Source of the DNA: Hyphomonadaceae bacterium UBA5336
GTDB lineage: Bacteria > Pseudomonadota > Alphaproteobacteria > Caulobacterales > Hyphomonadaceae
Direction of reading: 5' to 3'
Assembly: GCA_002408125.1 (NCBI GenBank)
Contig: DHQO01000023.1
Coordinates: 296,048 to 360,047 of the forward strand
Length of the DNA stretch: 64,000 nucleotides
Shown here piece by piece: positions 62,332-64,000 of the stretch. Each line of letters begins with the position of its first letter. Positions within the stretch are counted from its first letter, which is position 1. A program made the translations under genes and the position numbers. Under the pieces are notes generated by a model. The model saw only the letters and a program-made list of their open reading frames with translations. It had not been told where the DNA came from and searched no databases.

Positions 62332-63105
62332 TTAGCCTAAGACCTTGGAAATATCGTCCACACACACCGTCAGTCGGGCAAGGTCGCGTGCGCGGCGAGA
62401 GGAAGGAACCGGCCCGCCCAGACGCGACAGCGAGACTGCGGCAATGGTGCGTCCCTCGCGTTGGATAGGTGCTGCGATGCACCGGACATTCTCGAACATC
62501 TCCGCCTCGTCAATGGCGTAGCCCTGGCCCGCGCTCTTCTCGACTTCCGCGCGCAACAGAAGGGGGTCTGTTAGAGTGTTGGCCGTTAGCGGCACGAAAG
62601 GGCCGCTTGCGAAAAATGCCTCTCGTGCTTCTGAGGGCAGGCCTGCCAGCAGGATCTTTCCGATCCCGGTACAGTAGGGCTCGAATTGTGCGCCAATCTG
62701 CGAGGCGCTGAAGTTCGGGTCGGCGCTTTCGCGTGCGAGATACGTCACCATTTCACCCTCCAGGACACCCAGATGGGCTGTCGCGCCCGTACCCTGCGCC
62801 AGACGGCGCAACGGCACCTGCGCAATACGGATCAGGCGGGCGCGTGTGCCGGAGTACTCCGAAATCCGTTCCAGCGCCGGCCCTGCAGCGTAATGGCCGT
62901 GAGATATGCGCGTGATGACGCCGGCATCCGACAGTGCGCCAATCATTCGCCGCGCACTGGATGGCGGAAGCCCCAGCTTTTCCGCCAGTCTCGAGGCTGG
63001 CAGGCGACCTTCCTCTTCGACCAGACTCAGCATGAGCGTCAGGGCCTTTTCGATAGAGGCCGTCCCTTTTCCCGGACTATCTTCTGTGGGGGCAAGATCA
63101 CTCAT
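62332..63105 (-). CDS. IclR-family transcriptional regulator
   Basis: This is a 257-residue IclR regulator with winged helix (IEKALTLMLSLVEEEGRLPAS, LGLPPSSARRMIGALSDAG) and effector domain (FEPYCTGIGKILLAGLPSEA, MFENVRCIAAPIQREGRT). It is divergent from the hydratase at 63197, with a GCTCA/TGAGC palindrome almost touching its start. It probably controls that hydratase and the genes beyond the right edge, and perhaps the monooxygenase unit downstream on the same strand. Effector unknown; aromatic acid or pathway intermediate is usual for the family. Confidence 0.9.
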   Translation of the reverse strand: MSDLAPTEDSPGKGTASIEKALTLMLSLVEEEGRLPASRLAEKLGLPPSSARRMIGALSDAGVITRISHGHYAAGPALERISEYSGTRARLIRIAQVPLRRLAQGTGATAHLGVLEGEMVTYLARESADPNFSASQIGAQFEPYCTGIGKILLAGLPSEAREAFFASGPFVPLTANTLTDPLLLRAEVEKSAGQGYAIDEAEMFENVRCIAAPIQREGRTIAAVSLSRLGGPVPSSRRARDLARLTVCVDDISKVLG

Positions 63106-63107
63106 AT

Positions 63108-63122
63108 GCTCACATTATGAGC
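63108..63122. promoter_or_regulatory. Candidate IclR operator GCTCA-CATTA-TGAGC
   Basis: The 5+5+5 perfect inverted repeat lies two bases upstream of the IclR start and 74 bases upstream of the hydratase start. This is the usual place for an IclR protein to control itself and a divergent target. Confidence 0.5.
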
Positions 63123-63196
63123 GTATTGCTGGAACTGCAAGTTGCTCACGATACGGAACGACGACACATCCAGCGCGCAACAAAGAGGCATTTTTC

Positions 63197-63979
63197 ATGA
63201 CGGTCTCCCACGACACTCTGGCCAAGCGCTTGCGCGAGGCATATGGCGGTCCCGCCACGACTCCCCTGCGCGATGGTCTGGAAGAAACCGATATTGCAGG
63301 CGCGTATGCGGTACAGGCCATCAATACCGACTACTGGCAGACGCAGAACCGCCGGATCGTCGGGCGCAAGATCGGGCTTACCGCAAAGGTCGTTCAGGCA
63401 CAGCTGGGTGTGAACCAGCCTGATTTCGGCGTCCTGTTCGACGATATGGAAATCGAAAATGGCGGCCTGCTCGACCCGAAGCTCACCCTGCAGCCAAAGG
63501 CCGAAGCCGAAGTCGCGCTCATTCTCGCGAGCGACATTACGCAATCGGACCCCACACCAGAAGACATTGCCGCTGCTATGCAATGCGCTATCCCGGCGCT
63601 CGAAATCGTCGACAGCCGCATTGCCGACTGGAAGATCGCCTTCGCTGATACTGTTGCTGACAATGGGTCGTCAGCCTTCTTTGTCCTAGGTGAACCACGC
63701 AAGCCCCTGGACGGACTCGACCTCTACTCGTGTGGCATGGTGATGGAGATCAATGACGAGATCGTCTCGGTTGGCTCCGGAGCGGCTTGTCTCGGCCATC
63801 CTCTCATCGCGGCCGCCTGGCTCGCCAAAACGCTGAATTCGGTGGGGCAGGGGCTCAGGGCGGGTGACATCGTTCTGACCGGAGCGCTCGGGCCGATGGT
63901 GGCGCTTGCACCCGGTGATCGCGTGGTCACGAAGATCGGCGGCCTCGGCGAGGCAAGCTTCACATACGGAGAATCCTGA
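63197..63979 (+). CDS. 2-hydroxypenta-2,4-dienoate hydratase (MhpD/XylJ family), copy 2
   Basis: The 260-residue hydratase has metal ligands E103 and E105 (KAEAEVALILASDI) and E136 (ALEIVDSRI), with VGRKIGLTAKVVQAQLGVNQPDFGVL typical of MhpD. It forms 4-hydroxy-2-oxopentanoate in the lower meta pathway. AGAGG eight bases before the ATG at 63197 fixes the start. Its stop overlaps the ATG of the next gene by one base, so a lower-pathway operon continues beyond the window. It is less similar to copy 1 at 44825 than two recent duplicates would be. Confidence 0.93.
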   Translation: MTVSHDTLAKRLREAYGGPATTPLRDGLEETDIAGAYAVQAINTDYWQTQNRRIVGRKIGLTAKVVQAQLGVNQPDFGVLFDDMEIENGGLLDPKLTLQPKAEAEVALILASDITQSDPTPEDIAAAMQCAIPALEIVDSRIADWKIAFADTVADNGSSAFFVLGEPRKPLDGLDLYSCGMVMEINDEIVSVGSGAACLGHPLIAAAWLAKTLNSVGQGLRAGDIVLTGALGPMVALAPGDRVVTKIGGLGEASFTYGES

Positions 63980-64000
63980 TGTCCTCCCCCCAGAAAACCA
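63979..64000 (+). CDS. Start of the next gene, cut by the window edge
   Basis: Only MSSPQKT is visible. The ATG overlaps the preceding stop (TGATG), as in operons where a hydratase gene is followed by an acetaldehyde dehydrogenase gene. The identity is a context guess. Confidence 0.4.

Overview
The window looks like an accessory catabolic region of an alphaproteobacterium. The evidence is high GC content, five large TonB-dependent receptors of the 'VVTAQRR' plug type in 64 kb, acyl-CoA enzymes in small mobile-looking cassettes, and strong GGAGG-type ribosome sites. A TonB-receptor-rich lineage such as Sphingomonadales or Hyphomonadales would fit, but this placement is an inference. No rRNA, tRNA, insertion sequence or CRISPR array was seen.

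Layout. 0-9.4 kb: a membrane PQQ-dependent dehydrogenase (cut by the left edge), an MpaB/DUF2236 oxygenase, an acyl-CoA ligase, a TonB receptor, an acyl-CoA dehydrogenase and a LuxR-type regulator. 9.6-12.2 kb: a siderophore-type TonB receptor with Fur-like boxes. 12.5-18.4 kb: an island unlike its surroundings. It holds a small membrane protein, two lipoproteins and a divergent 912-residue protein that joins a ToxR/CadC-type winged helix, a Ser/Thr kinase domain, one membrane segment and a TPR domain. 18.5-21.6 kb: a beta-oxidation operon (SCP2 thiolase, two MaoC-fold proteins, an HSD17B4-like dehydrogenase). 21.9-35.1 kb: three more CoA ligases, two of three paralogous short-chain dehydrogenases, LysR and IclR regulators, an aldehyde dehydrogenase, a GPH-type transporter and a crotonase. 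This stretch ends with a decayed CaiB/BaiF CoA-transferase fragment. 35.8-42.8 kb: a plus-strand run of TonB receptor, two crotonases, an SDR, and a thiolase-like protein without the usual cysteine paired with a DUF35 protein. 42.9-64 kb: an aromatic meta-cleavage cluster.

How the genes work together. In the last third, an FAD hydroxylase and a VanA-like Rieske oxygenase could prepare a catechol. A BphC/HsaC-type extradiol dioxygenase would open the ring, an MhpC/XylF-type hydrolase would split the product, and two 2-hydroxypentadienoate hydratases would continue the pathway. The next gene starts at the right edge. A HyuA/HyuB pair whose B subunit carries a zinc-ribbon tail resembles ketone (acetone/acetophenone) carboxylases. 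Two TonB receptors and an MFS transporter complete the set. A 16-bp semi-palindrome, TGTANYGWTYGWTACA, occurs before three of these transcription units and suggests one regulator, possibly the TetR protein at 55.2-56.0 kb. The CoA ligases, crotonases, MaoC proteins, thiolase and thiolase-like aldolase fit removal of an acyl side chain from the same or a related substrate. The actual substrate cannot be read from the sequence.
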